NCBI GenBank assembly: GCA_034440595.1
Contig: JAWXCH010000309.1
Location: 1-20,628 of the forward strand
Reading direction: 5' to 3'
DNA from: JAWXCH01 sp034440595
GTDB lineage: Bacteria; Planctomycetota; Planctomycetia; Pirellulales; JALHPA01
DNA: 20,628 bases
Shown: positions 7,733-15,553 of the stretch, piece by piece
Layout of the letters: each line of letters starts with the position of its first letter
Position numbering within the stretch: position 1 is the stretch's first letter
Position numbers and translations under genes: made by a program
The notes under the pieces: model-generated
Seen by the model: only the letters and a program-made list of their open reading frames with translations
Databases searched by the model: none
What the model was told of the DNA's origin: nothing

Positions 7733-7756
7733 CACTGGCAGAGCCAATGGCACACG
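7733..7756. repeat. 24-bp dispersed motif, copy 2
   Basis: It matches the copy at 2969-2992 in the same orientation at 22 of 24 positions. The two changes (G to A) are in the loop and in one stem base, so the stem has one mismatch here. It ends 25 nt before the next start codon. Confidence 0.65.
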
Positions 7757-7781
7757 CTTGAACATTTAGATTTACACTTAC

Positions 7782-8840
7782 ATGTCCGCCGAAGCTGAAC
7801 CTGACTTCTCTCGCTATGTGCGGCAGATGCGCTATGCGCCGATCGGTGAGGCGGGGCAGCAGCGGCTGCAAGATTCTCGCGTGCTGATCTGTGGTTGCGG
7901 GGCACTTGGTTCTGTCGTGGCCAATACACTAGCACGGGCTGGTGTTGGACATTTGCGGATTGTGGATCGCGATTTTGTCGACCTGAGCAACTTGCAGCGG
8001 CAGGTATTGTACGATGAAGCGGATGTCGAGGCATTGCGTCCCAAGGCTATCGCCGCCGCAGCGAAGCTTCGCGCGATCAATTCCGGTATCTGCATTGAGC
8101 CGATCGTCGCCGATATCGACTCCAGCAATATTCTGGAGCTATGTCGCGATATCGATTTAATATTGGATGGGACCGATAACTTTGAAACGCGCTTTTTGAT
8201 CAATGACGCCGCGGCGCAGCTTGGCCTGCCGTGGGTCTTTGGGGGCTGCGTCGGCGCCGAGGGACAAGTGTTGGCCATTCTGCCTGGCGGACCCCCTTGC
8301 TTGCGCTGCTTGATGCCGGAACCACCTCCCGCCGATAGCTTGCCAACTTGCGACAGCGCGGGTGTCATCGCATCCATTGTGCAGATCGTTGCCTCGATGC
8401 AAGCGTGCGAAGCGATCAAGCTGCTGGTTGGCGATCTGGCCAGTTTGAGTCGCGAGCTGGTGCTGGTCGATCTTTGGAAAAACAGCACGCGACGGATCCG
8501 ACTGGATCAGCTTCGCAATGGGGCAGGTTGTCCGACCTGCCGACGCGAGGAATTTCCCTGGCTGGCCGGAACCCGCACATCGCAGACAGCAGTACTGTGC
8601 GGTCGCAACGCGGTGCAGATTAGTGCGGCGGGAATAGATCGCACTGATGGGAAGATATCGCTGGAGACATTGGCCGAGCGATTGAATGGCGTTGGCACAG
8701 TCACACGCACGCCGTACCTCTTGCGATTGGCAGTGGGAGAATACCTGCTAACGATCTTTCCCGATGGCCGCGCGATCATCGGCGGGACGGAAGATCCGGT
8801 TGTGGCACGGACGCTGTATGCCAGATATGCGGGAGGTTGA
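7782..8840 (+). CDS. ThiF/MoeB/HesA-family adenylyltransferase
   Basis: Members adenylate the C-terminal glycine of a small sulfur-carrier protein (ThiS or MoaD) in thiamine or molybdopterin synthesis. The 352-residue protein has the nucleotide-binding loop GCGALG (38-43), the acidic and basic residues around IVDRDFVDLSNLQRQ (60-74), and the DGTDN motif (129-133). It also has two zinc pairs, C173/C176 and C250/C253, and a candidate catalytic C190 in PTCDSAGV. The C-terminal 90 residues start with TAVLCGRNAVQI (269-280), a segment seen in some ThiF proteins, and there is no rhodanese domain. No ThiS, MoaD, ThiG or other pathway gene is adjacent, so the pathway cannot be fixed; I leave the symbol empty. 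The ATG start fits the family N-terminus (RYVRQMRYAPIGEAGQ). Neighbouring genes are unrelated. Confidence 0.9.
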   Translation: MSAEAEPDFSRYVRQMRYAPIGEAGQQRLQDSRVLICGCGALGSVVANTLARAGVGHLRIVDRDFVDLSNLQRQVLYDEADVEALRPKAIAAAAKLRAINSGICIEPIVADIDSSNILELCRDIDLILDGTDNFETRFLINDAAAQLGLPWVFGGCVGAEGQVLAILPGGPPCLRCLMPEPPPADSLPTCDSAGVIASIVQIVASMQACEAIKLLVGDLASLSRELVLVDLWKNSTRRIRLDQLRNGAGCPTCRREEFPWLAGTRTSQTAVLCGRNAVQISAAGIDRTDGKISLETLAERLNGVGTVTRTPYLLRLAVGEYLLTIFPDGRAIIGGTEDPVVARTLYARYAGG

Positions 8841-8875
8841 GTGGTTGCAGTGATGGCTAGCGAACGGTGCCGCGA

Positions 8876-9631
8876 TTAGTTCGACTGCCTGCTTGCGTCT
8901 GCGAACTTTTTGAATCCGGCCACGGGCGTTGGGTCTACGCGGAACCCAATTGCGTTGAAGTCTCCTTTTGCTTGGTACACCTTCTCCCAGTCAACAACGC
9001 CGAATTTCAAGTCGCTGGAAAACGATGTGCTGATTTGACCGGTTGCCTGCACTTTCACGGAACTAACCTCAAGCAGATAGAACTGCGGATCGCCTACCAT
9101 AGAGCCAAGTGACTTCGACTCAATCTTAACCGGAACCTGCATGGAAAGCTCGTAACGGTCGCCGAAGTAGGCGACCGAATTAAACAACGGGACATCGTGT
9201 GCTCCGTAAGTAATGAAGTGACGGCAGTTGGGATACAAGTCCGCCATTTGCTGCGCTGGAGCTATCTGAGAGATGCCGTTGACGGCAAACTCTTGATGAT
9301 GGCTATTTTTGGAAGCTTCGTGGAACACCACTGACCAGTACATCACGACGGCGAGATTGAACGCTATGTACGGAGCAAAGACTGCAAATAGTATGGCAAC
9401 TACAGGATGAAGAAAACGTAGCGCGAGACCGAACGTGCCAAGCGATACACCGATTCCTAGAACCACCCAGGCAAAGTCGTCTTCAATATTTGTACGAGGA
9501 TTGCGTGTTTCCAGGAAACAGCCATAAGCGAAGATCAGCAAGCCGGCGGCAAAGCAAGCCCAAGCGAATCGACGACGAGTGACCCATTTGGAAGGTGCAC
9601 GAACAATGGTCGATTCTTCTAGATGCGACAT
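8876..9631 (-). CDS. Three-helix membrane protein, function unknown
   Basis: The product is a 251-residue protein I do not recognise. The ATG at 9631 was chosen over a TTG two codons upstream because GGGAG (9641-9645 on the minus strand) sits nine bases before it. After a charged N-terminus, three hydrophobic segments follow: FAWACFAAGLLIFAYGCF, FAWVVLGIGVSLGTFGLAL, and VVAILFAVFAPYIAFNLAVV with continuation. The remaining 140 residues are soluble and beta-rich (YELSMQVPVKI, QFYLLEVSSVKVQATGQ), with one plausible exposed domain. It is convergent with the adenylyltransferase gene (35-bp gap) and divergent from the TlpA-like gene. There is no catalytic motif. The function is unknown. Confidence 0.7.
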   Translation of the reverse strand: MSHLEESTIVRAPSKWVTRRRFAWACFAAGLLIFAYGCFLETRNPRTNIEDDFAWVVLGIGVSLGTFGLALRFLHPVVAILFAVFAPYIAFNLAVVMYWSVVFHEASKNSHHQEFAVNGISQIAPAQQMADLYPNCRHFITYGAHDVPLFNSVAYFGDRYELSMQVPVKIESKSLGSMVGDPQFYLLEVSSVKVQATGQISTSFSSDLKFGVVDWEKVYQAKGDFNAIGFRVDPTPVAGFKKFADASRQSN

Positions 9632-9865
9632 AATCAAATTCTCCCTGAACTAGTTTCTCTTGCCTGTAGTCGACCGTTTCAAACCGCACGCGGTAATCGC
9701 ATTTAACCAGAAAAGTAACCGGAGATTGGAAATTGTTATTGGACTGATGACCTGATGGCGTTGCAATCGCATCGATAGCCCGAATTCAGAATTCGGTTGA
9801 TAAGCCTTTACTGATCGTAGATAATACTTCCGCACGCCCCACACCGCACTCCCAGTGAGCCTCCG
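9632..9865. promoter_or_regulatory. Divergent intergenic region with 17-bp palindrome
   Basis: This spacer must hold the promoters of both the membrane-protein gene (minus) and the TlpA-like gene (plus). The clearest feature is CCGAATTCAGAATTCGG at 9780-9796, a perfect palindrome around one central base. It lies about 70 nt before the plus-strand start. It could be an operator or a chance double GAATTC. I could not place -35/-10 boxes with confidence. Confidence 0.4.
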
Positions 9866-10465
9866 ATGTCCTGCCTCCGATTACTACCTACCTGTTCGTA
9901 TTTGTTGGGTTTAGCTGTTGTTGTCGGTTGCGACAATGCACCAAAGCCGACGGAAGCAGAGGGTAAGCCATCCGCAACGGCCAGAAAATCCGTCAACCCG
10001 GATGACATCAAACTGCAGAATCTGGATTACGCCGGCATTGAAGAGCTGATCGCATCCAAGAAAGGCAAGGTCGTCGTTGTCGACTACTGGAGCACCTACT
10101 GCGCCCCGTGTCTGAAGGAATTTCCTAACTTGATTGCGCTTTCTGATCGCGTTGGGCCGGAGCAACTGGCGTGCATATCGGTCAGTTTGGACTACGATGG
10201 CTACGGAAAACTGGAAGAGGTCACTCCCAAAGTGCTGAAGTTCCTGCTTGCCAAGGAGGCGACCATAGACAATGTGCTGGCCAGCGAGGAGTCGGATGCA
10301 ATGTTCAAGAAGCTGGACATCCCTTCGATTCCCGCGGTCTTTGTCTATGACCGCACCGGCAAACTGCGCAAGCGCTACGATAGTCGGAGCGCGAAGAACG
10401 ATGGACCGTTTTCTTATGAACAGGTCAATAAGCTAGTCGACGAGCTTTTGGCTGAGAAGAATTGA
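9866..10465 (+). CDS. TlpA-like thioredoxin-fold lipoprotein
   Basis: The product is an exported, membrane-anchored thiol-disulfide protein of 199 residues. The N-terminus is a lipoprotein signal: hydrophobic SYLLGLAVVV followed by the lipobox VVGC, with Cys22 as the lipidated residue. A flexible linker (23-45) leads to a thioredoxin fold. The active site is WSTYCAPC, with C79 and C82, on the strand KVVVVDYW. The cis-proline is P156 in IPSIPAVFVYDRTG. CAPC instead of the CGPC of thioredoxin, with the TlpA/ResA-like insertion between the active site and cis-Pro, suggests a redox partner role outside the cytoplasm. Partner genes are not adjacent: the convergent gene is an ArsR regulator. The ATG start gives a proper signal peptide, but the ribosome site is weak. 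Confidence 0.9.
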   Translation: MSCLRLLPTCSYLLGLAVVVGCDNAPKPTEAEGKPSATARKSVNPDDIKLQNLDYAGIEELIASKKGKVVVVDYWSTYCAPCLKEFPNLIALSDRVGPEQLACISVSLDYDGYGKLEEVTPKVLKFLLAKEATIDNVLASEESDAMFKKLDIPSIPAVFVYDRTGKLRKRYDSRSAKNDGPFSYEQVNKLVDELLAEKN

Positions 10466-10500
10466 CGCAAAAGGTCCGTTTAATCTAGCATTCGACAACG

Positions 10501-10974
10501 TTAGCACTCCAATGTGCCTTGATCGTTTGGCACTACTGACTTCAGACGCTCTTGCAAAAAGGCATCAATGCGCTGGCGGAATGACCCGGCTGGAACGCCG
10601 GCAAAAGCAAGGTCCAGAAACTTGCGAAATTGTTCTGGTCCGAGGCGATAGTAGTTGTGTTTGCCGTCGCGGCGGCAGACAATCAGACCGGCGCTCTTGA
10701 GGAGCGCCAGATGATGACTGACGGCGGGCTGGCTTTGATTGAGCCTTTCGCAAAGTGCGCGGACGTGTGCTTCTTCGGATTGCAGCAGATGATGCAGAAT
10801 TTGCAGACGCGTTTCATCGGCCAGAAGTTTGAAAAAGCCGACCAATTCCCCCAGGACGGATGGAGAAGGCGCGATCACTTGTGCAAGGGTTTCGGTTGCT
10901 GATTGGTTTGGTTGCATGTTAGGTTGCCCCGGCTGTTCCATTGCTGTGAGTTCCATGACGTTGAGTTGACTCAT
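10501..10974 (-). CDS. ArsR-family winged-helix transcriptional regulator
   Basis: The product is a DNA-binding repressor-type protein of 157 residues when started at the ATG at 10974. That start has AGGG eight bases upstream. Longer starts lack a ribosome site, and the first 35 residues are low-complexity (TAMEQPGQPNMQPNQ). The winged helix spans about residues 45-112: FFKLLADETRLQILHHLL, the recognition helix SQPAVSHHLALLKSAGLI (81-98), and the wing RRDGKHNYYRL. The usual metal-binding ELCVCDL signature is not present; only single cysteines remain (C75, C100), so classic arsenic or cadmium sensing is not supported. Its promoter faces that of the peptide transporter across 443 bp, so it could control that operon, itself, or a remote target. 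Confidence 0.88.
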   Translation of the reverse strand: MSQLNVMELTAMEQPGQPNMQPNQSATETLAQVIAPSPSVLGELVGFFKLLADETRLQILHHLLQSEEAHVRALCERLNQSQPAVSHHLALLKSAGLIVCRRDGKHNYYRLGPEQFRKFLDLAFAGVPAGSFRQRIDAFLQERLKSVVPNDQGTLEC

Positions 10975-11417
10975 GTTTTGATCCCTGTATGTCGCTGCGA
11001 CCGATCCAATTTCCGCCATGCGGCGTACAAACGGATGTGGAACATAACCATTAGCCGCTTCACGATGTCTGGTTTACACGTACGGTTGGACGTCAACGTG
11101 CGTGCTAGCGAATACAATTTGCGCAAGCGGTAGGTCTGAACTCTTTACCGATTTGGTTGTTTGATTGGATTGATTGTCGAAACGACGTTTGAAAAGCTGG
11201 CTCAGCGATCTGGCGTCAGTTCGACAGCAGAACTGTGTCGAATGACCTCGCGAAGCTCGACCCATTTTATCCAATTTACAAGGCCTGGGAAGAGCGGTTG
11301 TTTCTTTGTTGTCAAAATAAATAGTGTCTTATTGCTTATGTGTAAAGACTTTACGATGGATCGGTGGAAAAAGAAAAAATTGAAGATTGTATTTTGTATG
11401 CTACTCTGGGACTCGCC
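10975..11417. promoter_or_regulatory. Divergent regulatory region, arsR-type gene and opp operon
   Basis: No gene is supported in these 443 bp. Three dyads are visible. A hairpin at 11077-11104 (CACGTACGGTTG against CAACGTGCGTG) lies inside an outer 6-bp pairing, CCGCTT 11055-11060 with AAGCGG 11125-11130. TTCGACA (11220-11226) pairs with TGTCGAA (11236-11242) and with CAG/CTG inside. GTAAAGACTTTAC (11342-11354) is a perfect palindrome 64 nt before the oppA start. The stretch about 11295-11345 is AT-rich, as expected for a promoter, but no box is certain. Confidence 0.5.
11342..11354. promoter_or_regulatory. Palindrome GTAAAGACTTTAC upstream of oppA, possible operator
   Basis: Six-base arms flank one central base. 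The site lies just downstream of an AT-rich block and 64 nt before the oppA start, where a repressor could block transcription. Whether the neighbouring ArsR-type protein binds it is not shown by the sequence. Confidence 0.35.
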
Positions 11418-13382
11418 ATGAAAATCGGTCGACAAAAAACGATTGCTTTTGCAATCACAACACTGTTCTCTGCCGGGGCAATCTATGCGCTCTCTTTCGG
11501 AACTTTGCCCCCTGCCGACTACACTTTTGTCAACAGTACGGAAATTAAAACGATTGATCCGGCGGCTGCGACCGGTGTGCCCGAGGGTCGAATTATTTGG
11601 GAGTTGTTCGAGGGGTTAACAAGTTGGGACCCCAAGACGCTGAAAACGATTCCGGCGGTGGCCGAATCCTGGACCGTTTCAGACGACAAGCGGACATACA
11701 CGTTCAAGCTCCGCGACAATGCACGATGGTCCAATGGAAAGCCGGTGACCGCGCATGACTTCGTTTATTCTTGGCGACGGTTTTTGCACCCCGGGACCGC
11801 TGCGGAATATGCCTATGAAATGTGGTACGTCGAGAACGCTGAAAAGTTTTCGAAGTTGCAATTCGACATCGGCGACCCAGTGGAGATCGAACTGCCCATC
11901 AAAAGGGAAAACGGAAAGCGAACGGACAGTGCGCGCGAGTTTGCTCCTGGCAAACTTCTTCGCGGCAAGTTGGTTGCGAAAGAGACGGTCGGAGCATCTG
12001 TACCTACTAACAGCGTTGTGAATAACAGCGTTGTGAAAACTCCTGAGGCCGGCAAAAGTGCTGTCAGCACAGAAGCAAGTAAATCTGCCGAAGGTCCATC
12101 TCCTATCTATACCGTCGAGATCGATGGCGTAAGCCGCAAATTCCAGAAGGAAGGAAAGCAAGGCGAGGCCTATAAGTGGATGCTGTTCGATTTTGAACAT
12201 GTGGCGATCAAGGCGATCGACGCAAGTACATTACAGGTCCGCTCGAATCACCCGGTGCCGTACTTTCTGGAGCTGACTGGGTTCTATCCCTATGCGCCAG
12301 TCAATCAGGAGTGTATTGAATCGTTCAGTGAGCAAGACTGGCTGAAGCCGGAAAATCTGGTTTCCAATGGACCTTATCGCCTCAAGTCGCGTCGCCTGCG
12401 CGACCGCATTCGACTAGAAAAAAGCGATACCTATTGGGACCGTGATAACGTCAAGCTGAACATTGTCGATGCGCTGGCCGTTGGTTCCGATAGCACCGGG
12501 CTCAATTTCTATTTGACCGGTCAGGCAGACTGGATCGAAACGGTGCCGGCCACAGTGATTCCAGAATTGTTGCGGCAGAATCGCCCCGATTTTCAACCGT
12601 CGCCGCAACTTGCTACTTACTATTATCGCCTCAATGTCACGCGACCGGTAATGAAGGATGTGCGCGTGCGGCGAGCTTTGGGACTGGCAATCAATAAACG
12701 CCAGATTGTCGAAAACGTGACACAGTCTGGCCAGCAGCCAGCCAGTAGCCTGGTGCCGCCACTGATCAGCGAGTACAGCCCGTATGAGCCGGCCAAGTGC
12801 GGCGATCACAATCCGACTGAGGCACGCAAATTGTTAGCTGAAGCGGGCTATCCGGGCGGCCGCGGTTTTCCCAAGATCACGATTCAGTACAATTCCAGCG
12901 ACATGCATACATCGATCGCCGAATTGGTGCAGTATCAATGGAAGACGATTCTTGGTATCGATGTGGCGTTGCAGAGTCAAGAGTGGGGGACGTACTTGGA
13001 CAATCAACAGAATTTAAAATACGATATTTCGCGGGCAGGTTGGGGTGCCGATTACGCAGATCCAAATACGTTCCTCAGCATGTTTGTCACAAATGGCGGC
13101 AACAATCAGACGGGATGGAGCAACAAGCAGTACGATCAATTGATTCGCGACGCACAGCAGGAGCCAGACGAGAAAAAGCGTGCCGAGATGTTTCATCAGG
13201 CTGAACAAATTCTAATGGATGAAATGCCGATCATTCCGGTCTACTTCAATGTTTCCACCGAAATGGTCCAACCGTATGTGCGTGGGGTGCATCGGAACTA
13301 TCACAATTTTCATCCATTGAAGGCGATTTCCATCGATCAGGACGCGAAAGCACGGCTGCAAAACAGCTCCAAGGGAAACTGA
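11418..13382 (+). CDS. oppA: Peptide ABC transporter substrate-binding protein (OppA/DppA family)
   Basis: This is the extracytoplasmic peptide-binding protein that delivers substrate to the OppBC permease. The start is ATG at 11418, with GGGA upstream and a hydrophobic N-terminal segment (KTIAFAITTLFSAGAIYAL) right after a basic start. A GTG at 11364 would bury that signal. No lipobox cysteine is seen. Family features are STEIKTIDPAAATGVPEGRI (42-61), LFEGLTSWDP, YTFKLRDNARWSNGKPVTAHDFVYSWRR and the C-terminal GWGADYADPNTFL. The protein is 654 residues, about 100 longer than E. coli OppA. The excess is an insertion at about residues 143-258, between NAEKF and HVAIKAIDASTL, with a Thr/Ser/Val-rich stretch holding the tandem duplicate NSVVNNSVV. 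The stop overlaps the next start (TGATG), so translation with oppB is coupled. Confidence 0.93.
   Translation: MKIGRQKTIAFAITTLFSAGAIYALSFGTLPPADYTFVNSTEIKTIDPAAATGVPEGRIIWELFEGLTSWDPKTLKTIPAVAESWTVSDDKRTYTFKLRDNARWSNGKPVTAHDFVYSWRRFLHPGTAAEYAYEMWYVENAEKFSKLQFDIGDPVEIELPIKRENGKRTDSAREFAPGKLLRGKLVAKETVGASVPTNSVVNNSVVKTPEAGKSAVSTEASKSAEGPSPIYTVEIDGVSRKFQKEGKQGEAYKWMLFDFEHVAIKAIDASTLQVRSNHPVPYFLELTGFYPYAPVNQECIESFSEQDWLKPENLVSNGPYRLKSRRLRDRIRLEKSDTYWDRDNVKLNIVDALAVGSDSTGLNFYLTGQADWIETVPATVIPELLRQNRPDFQPSPQLATYYYRLNVTRPVMKDVRVRRALGLAINKRQIVENVTQSGQQPASSLVPPLISEYSPYEPAKCGDHNPTEARKLLAEAGYPGGRGFPKITIQYNSSDMHTSIAELVQYQWKTILGIDVALQSQEWGTYLDNQQNLKYDISRAGWGADYADPNTFLSMFVTNGGNNQTGWSNKQYDQLIRDAQQEPDEKKRAEMFHQAEQILMDEMPIIPVYFNVSTEMVQPYVRGVHRNYHNFHPLKAISIDQDAKARLQNSSKGN
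12009..12038 (+). repeat. 15-bp tandem duplication inside oppA
   Basis: AACAGCGTTGTGAAT at 12009-12023 is followed at once by AACAGCGTTGTGAAA at 12024-12038. They encode two N-S-V-V-(N/K) units in the OppA insertion. With 14 of 15 bases identical, the duplication looks recent. Confidence 0.75.
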
Positions 13383-14302
13383 TGCTGAGATTTATCGCCA
13401 ATCGACTGATCTGGATGATCATCACGTTGTGGGCAGTCTTTACCGTCTCGTTTATTCTCATGCATCTGGCCCCTGGCGGGCCATTCAGCGCTGAGCGGAA
13501 GCTGGATCCGGCGATTGAAAGAAACTTGAAGGCCAAGTTTCAACTTGATCAACCGTTGACTACGCAGTACTTCAGCATGCTGCGCGATTACTTGCGGCTT
13601 GATTTTCGCACTTCAATGAAGCTGAAGGACTACACGGTCAACGAAATCATCCGGGAAAAATTCCCGATCTCGGCGTCGCTGGGAATTCTGGGTTTGATCT
13701 TTGCGATCACGCTCGGCCTGACGGCTGGTGTGGCCGCCGCGGTTTGGCGTGGAACAGCGGTGGACTATTCGCTGATGTCGATGGCGGCTCTGGGTATTGC
13801 GCTGCCCAGTTTTATTGTTTGTAGTTTGGCCATATTGCTGTTTGTATTTGTCTGGCCCGTGTTTCCTGCCGGCGGCTGGGGTAGGCCGATTGACTTGATA
13901 CTACCGGCGATTTGTCTAGGTGCACCTTACGCGGCCTACATTGCGCGACTATCACGCACCGGCATGCTCGAGGTGCTGGGCCAGGACTACATTCGCACCG
14001 CGTATGCCAAGGGGCTTTCCAAGCGAACAGTTATTCTGCGACATGCGCTGAAAGGTGGTGTGCTGCCTGTGGTCAGTTTTCTGGGCCCGGCGGTCGCGGG
14101 CATTCTGACCGGTTCACTGGTGGTCGAGCAGATATTTGCCATCCCTGGCATCGGGCGCGACTTTGTCGAGGCAGCACAGCAACACGATTACACGCTGTGC
14201 ATGGCGCTGGTCATGCTCTACACCGTGCTTTTGTACAGCATGAATTTCTTGGTGGATTTGTCGTATGCGTTGTTTGACCCCCGCGTGAAGTTGACCGCAT
14301 GA
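13382..14302 (+). CDS. oppB: Peptide ABC transporter permease (OppB family)
   Basis: This is the first inner-membrane permease subunit, 306 residues, the family's usual length. The N-terminus MLRFIANRLIWMIITLWAVF is the typical first helix, followed by the periplasmic segment with LAPGGPF and LDQPLTTQY. About five more helices follow. The cytoplasmic EAA loop that docks on the ATPase is DYIRTAYAKGLSKRTVILRHAL-like at residues 202-223. FAIPGIGRDFVEAAQQHDY (252-270) and the C-terminal DLSYALFDPRVK are also diagnostic. The start ATG shares a base with the oppA stop, and the end overlaps oppC by four bases (ATGA). The gene therefore lies in a tight operon and should be made in step with its neighbours. 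Confidence 0.95.
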   Translation: MLRFIANRLIWMIITLWAVFTVSFILMHLAPGGPFSAERKLDPAIERNLKAKFQLDQPLTTQYFSMLRDYLRLDFRTSMKLKDYTVNEIIREKFPISASLGILGLIFAITLGLTAGVAAAVWRGTAVDYSLMSMAALGIALPSFIVCSLAILLFVFVWPVFPAGGWGRPIDLILPAICLGAPYAAYIARLSRTGMLEVLGQDYIRTAYAKGLSKRTVILRHALKGGVLPVVSFLGPAVAGILTGSLVVEQIFAIPGIGRDFVEAAQQHDYTLCMALVMLYTVLLYSMNFLVDLSYALFDPRVKLTA

Positions 14303-15429
14303 GCATCGGTGTTGCAGATCCGCGAGATCCAAATGAAGCCGAGTTGACGCGGCTGGCGACACTGCTGCGCGAGGCCGAAAAGATCCAAGGGGTCTCGCTA
14401 GGCAGGAACGCCTGGCGCAGGCTGCGCCGCAGTCGAATGAGCATGGCCGCACTAGGGTTTTTGCTGCTGCTTTCGATTACGGCAATCTTTACACCGCTGC
14501 TGCCGCTGCAACCGCCGCGGACGGTCAATCTGGAGAAGCGGTATTCGCCGCCGACGCTGGAACATTTTTGGGAAGAGTCCGCGGCGCTATCCCCAAGTGC
14601 GACTGGCGGGTTGCCAGCAACACTCAGCGAAGGTTTTGGCCAGCTCGGCTGGTTCAGCCAGCAGTTGTTGGAGTGGCGCGTCCAGATTTTCGGAGAGTTT
14701 TCGCTGGGAAATCTGTGCGGGACCGATGCACTCGGACGCGATTTGCTGTCTCGTGTTATTTGGGGTGCGCGAATTTCGCTGGCTGTCGGACTGGTGGCCA
14801 CGATGGTTTCATTGGTGATCGGTGTCTCATACGGTGCCATCGCGGGCTACGTAGTGGGCTGGCTCGACAACGCCATGATGCGACTGGTCGATGTGCTGTA
14901 CTCCATTCCATTCATTTTTGTAGTGATCTACATCATCAGCATCTTGAGCGATCCAGCATTGAAAGCGGAGCTGGAGGGTTACGGCATCGACCGGATTGTC
15001 ATTTTCTTCATCGTTGTCGGAGCGATCTACTGGCTGACCATGGCGCGCGTGGTGCGCGGGCAGGTGCTTTCACTGAAGCAGCATCAGTTTATTGAGGCAG
15101 CCCGTACGATTGGCGCTGGCCGGCTGCGGATCATCTTTCGACACCTGGTGCCAAATCTATTGAGCATTGTGATTGTTTACCTGACACTGACGATTCCTAG
15201 CGTGATGCTGTTTGAGGCGTTTTTGTCGTTTCTTGGCCTGGGAGTCGAACCACCGGATGTGTCATGGGGACTGCTAGCCTACGAGGGGGTGAAGAATATC
15301 AACCCGATCCAGATCAACTGGTGGCTGGTGCTTTTTCCCAACCTGGCACTGGCGATGACACTGTTTTCGTTGAACTTTTTGGGAGATGGCCTGCGCGATG
15401 CGCTGGATCCAAGGCTGAAGAATAGGTGA
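14299..15429 (+). CDS. oppC: Peptide ABC transporter permease (OppC family)
   Basis: This is the second permease subunit, 376 residues, longer than the usual 290-310. A cytoplasmic N-terminal extension (1-45, with LTRLATLLREAEKIQGVSLG) leads to the first helix, SMAALGFLLLLSITAIFTPLL. About 70 residues separate this helix from the diagnostic GTDALGRDLLSRVIWGAR (141-158); most family members have 25-35 there. The extra part (KRYSPPTLEHFWEESAAL onward) must lie outside the membrane, near the binding protein. The EAA loop is QFIEAARTIGAGRLRIIFRH (263-282). The C-terminus LNFLGDGLRDALDPRLK is typical. Its start overlaps oppB by four bases. A repeat element and 124 bp separate it from oppD. Confidence 0.94.
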   Translation: MSIGVADPRDPNEAELTRLATLLREAEKIQGVSLGRNAWRRLRRSRMSMAALGFLLLLSITAIFTPLLPLQPPRTVNLEKRYSPPTLEHFWEESAALSPSATGGLPATLSEGFGQLGWFSQQLLEWRVQIFGEFSLGNLCGTDALGRDLLSRVIWGARISLAVGLVATMVSLVIGVSYGAIAGYVVGWLDNAMMRLVDVLYSIPFIFVVIYIISILSDPALKAELEGYGIDRIVIFFIVVGAIYWLTMARVVRGQVLSLKQHQFIEAARTIGAGRLRIIFRHLVPNLLSIVIVYLTLTIPSVMLFEAFLSFLGLGVEPPDVSWGLLAYEGVKNINPIQINWWLVLFPNLALAMTLFSLNFLGDGLRDALDPRLKNR

Positions 15430-15455
15430 CAGGTTTTCAGAAATGTTTTGAACAG

Positions 15456-15509
15456 CCTTCACCTCTCCCGCTTGCGGGAGAGGTCGTCGCCCCAGCGACG
15501 GGTGAGGGA
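15456..15509 (-). repeat. Bipartite hairpin repeat, copy 2, inside the opp operon
   Basis: This is the inverted copy of the element at 2999-3052. Read on the minus strand, its first hairpin is CGTCGC-TGGG-GCGACG and its second is the perfect 11-bp ACCTCTCCCGC/GCGGGAGAGGT. It fills the gap between the permease and ATPase genes, where a stable hairpin could protect upstream mRNA or lower downstream expression, as known for REP elements in other operons. Confidence 0.8.
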
Positions 15510-15553
15510 TTAGAATTGAATTCGAGTATTGATAGCGCAACGGACCTGACACA

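Larger units (their letters stand above)
7612..7781. other. Spacer with inverted repeat and 24-bp motif
   Basis: This spacer between the GH2-like gene and the ThiF-like gene is almost filled by two repeats, listed separately (7647-7709 and 7733-7756). Only about 25 nt remain between the last repeat and the ATG. I see no clear ribosome site. Confidence 0.6.

Noticed and set aside
9650..9844. Minus-strand open frame of 64 codons upstream of the membrane-protein gene
   Set aside because: It has no ribosome site or recognisable pattern, and it covers a divergent promoter region.
10975..11019. Longer ArsR protein starting at 11019
   Set aside because: There is no ribosome site before it, whereas the ATG at 10974 has AGGG at good distance.
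11364..11417. Longer oppA starting at GTG 11364
   Set aside because: It would place 18 charged residues before the signal segment. The ATG at 11418 has a better ribosome site and a normal signal peptide.
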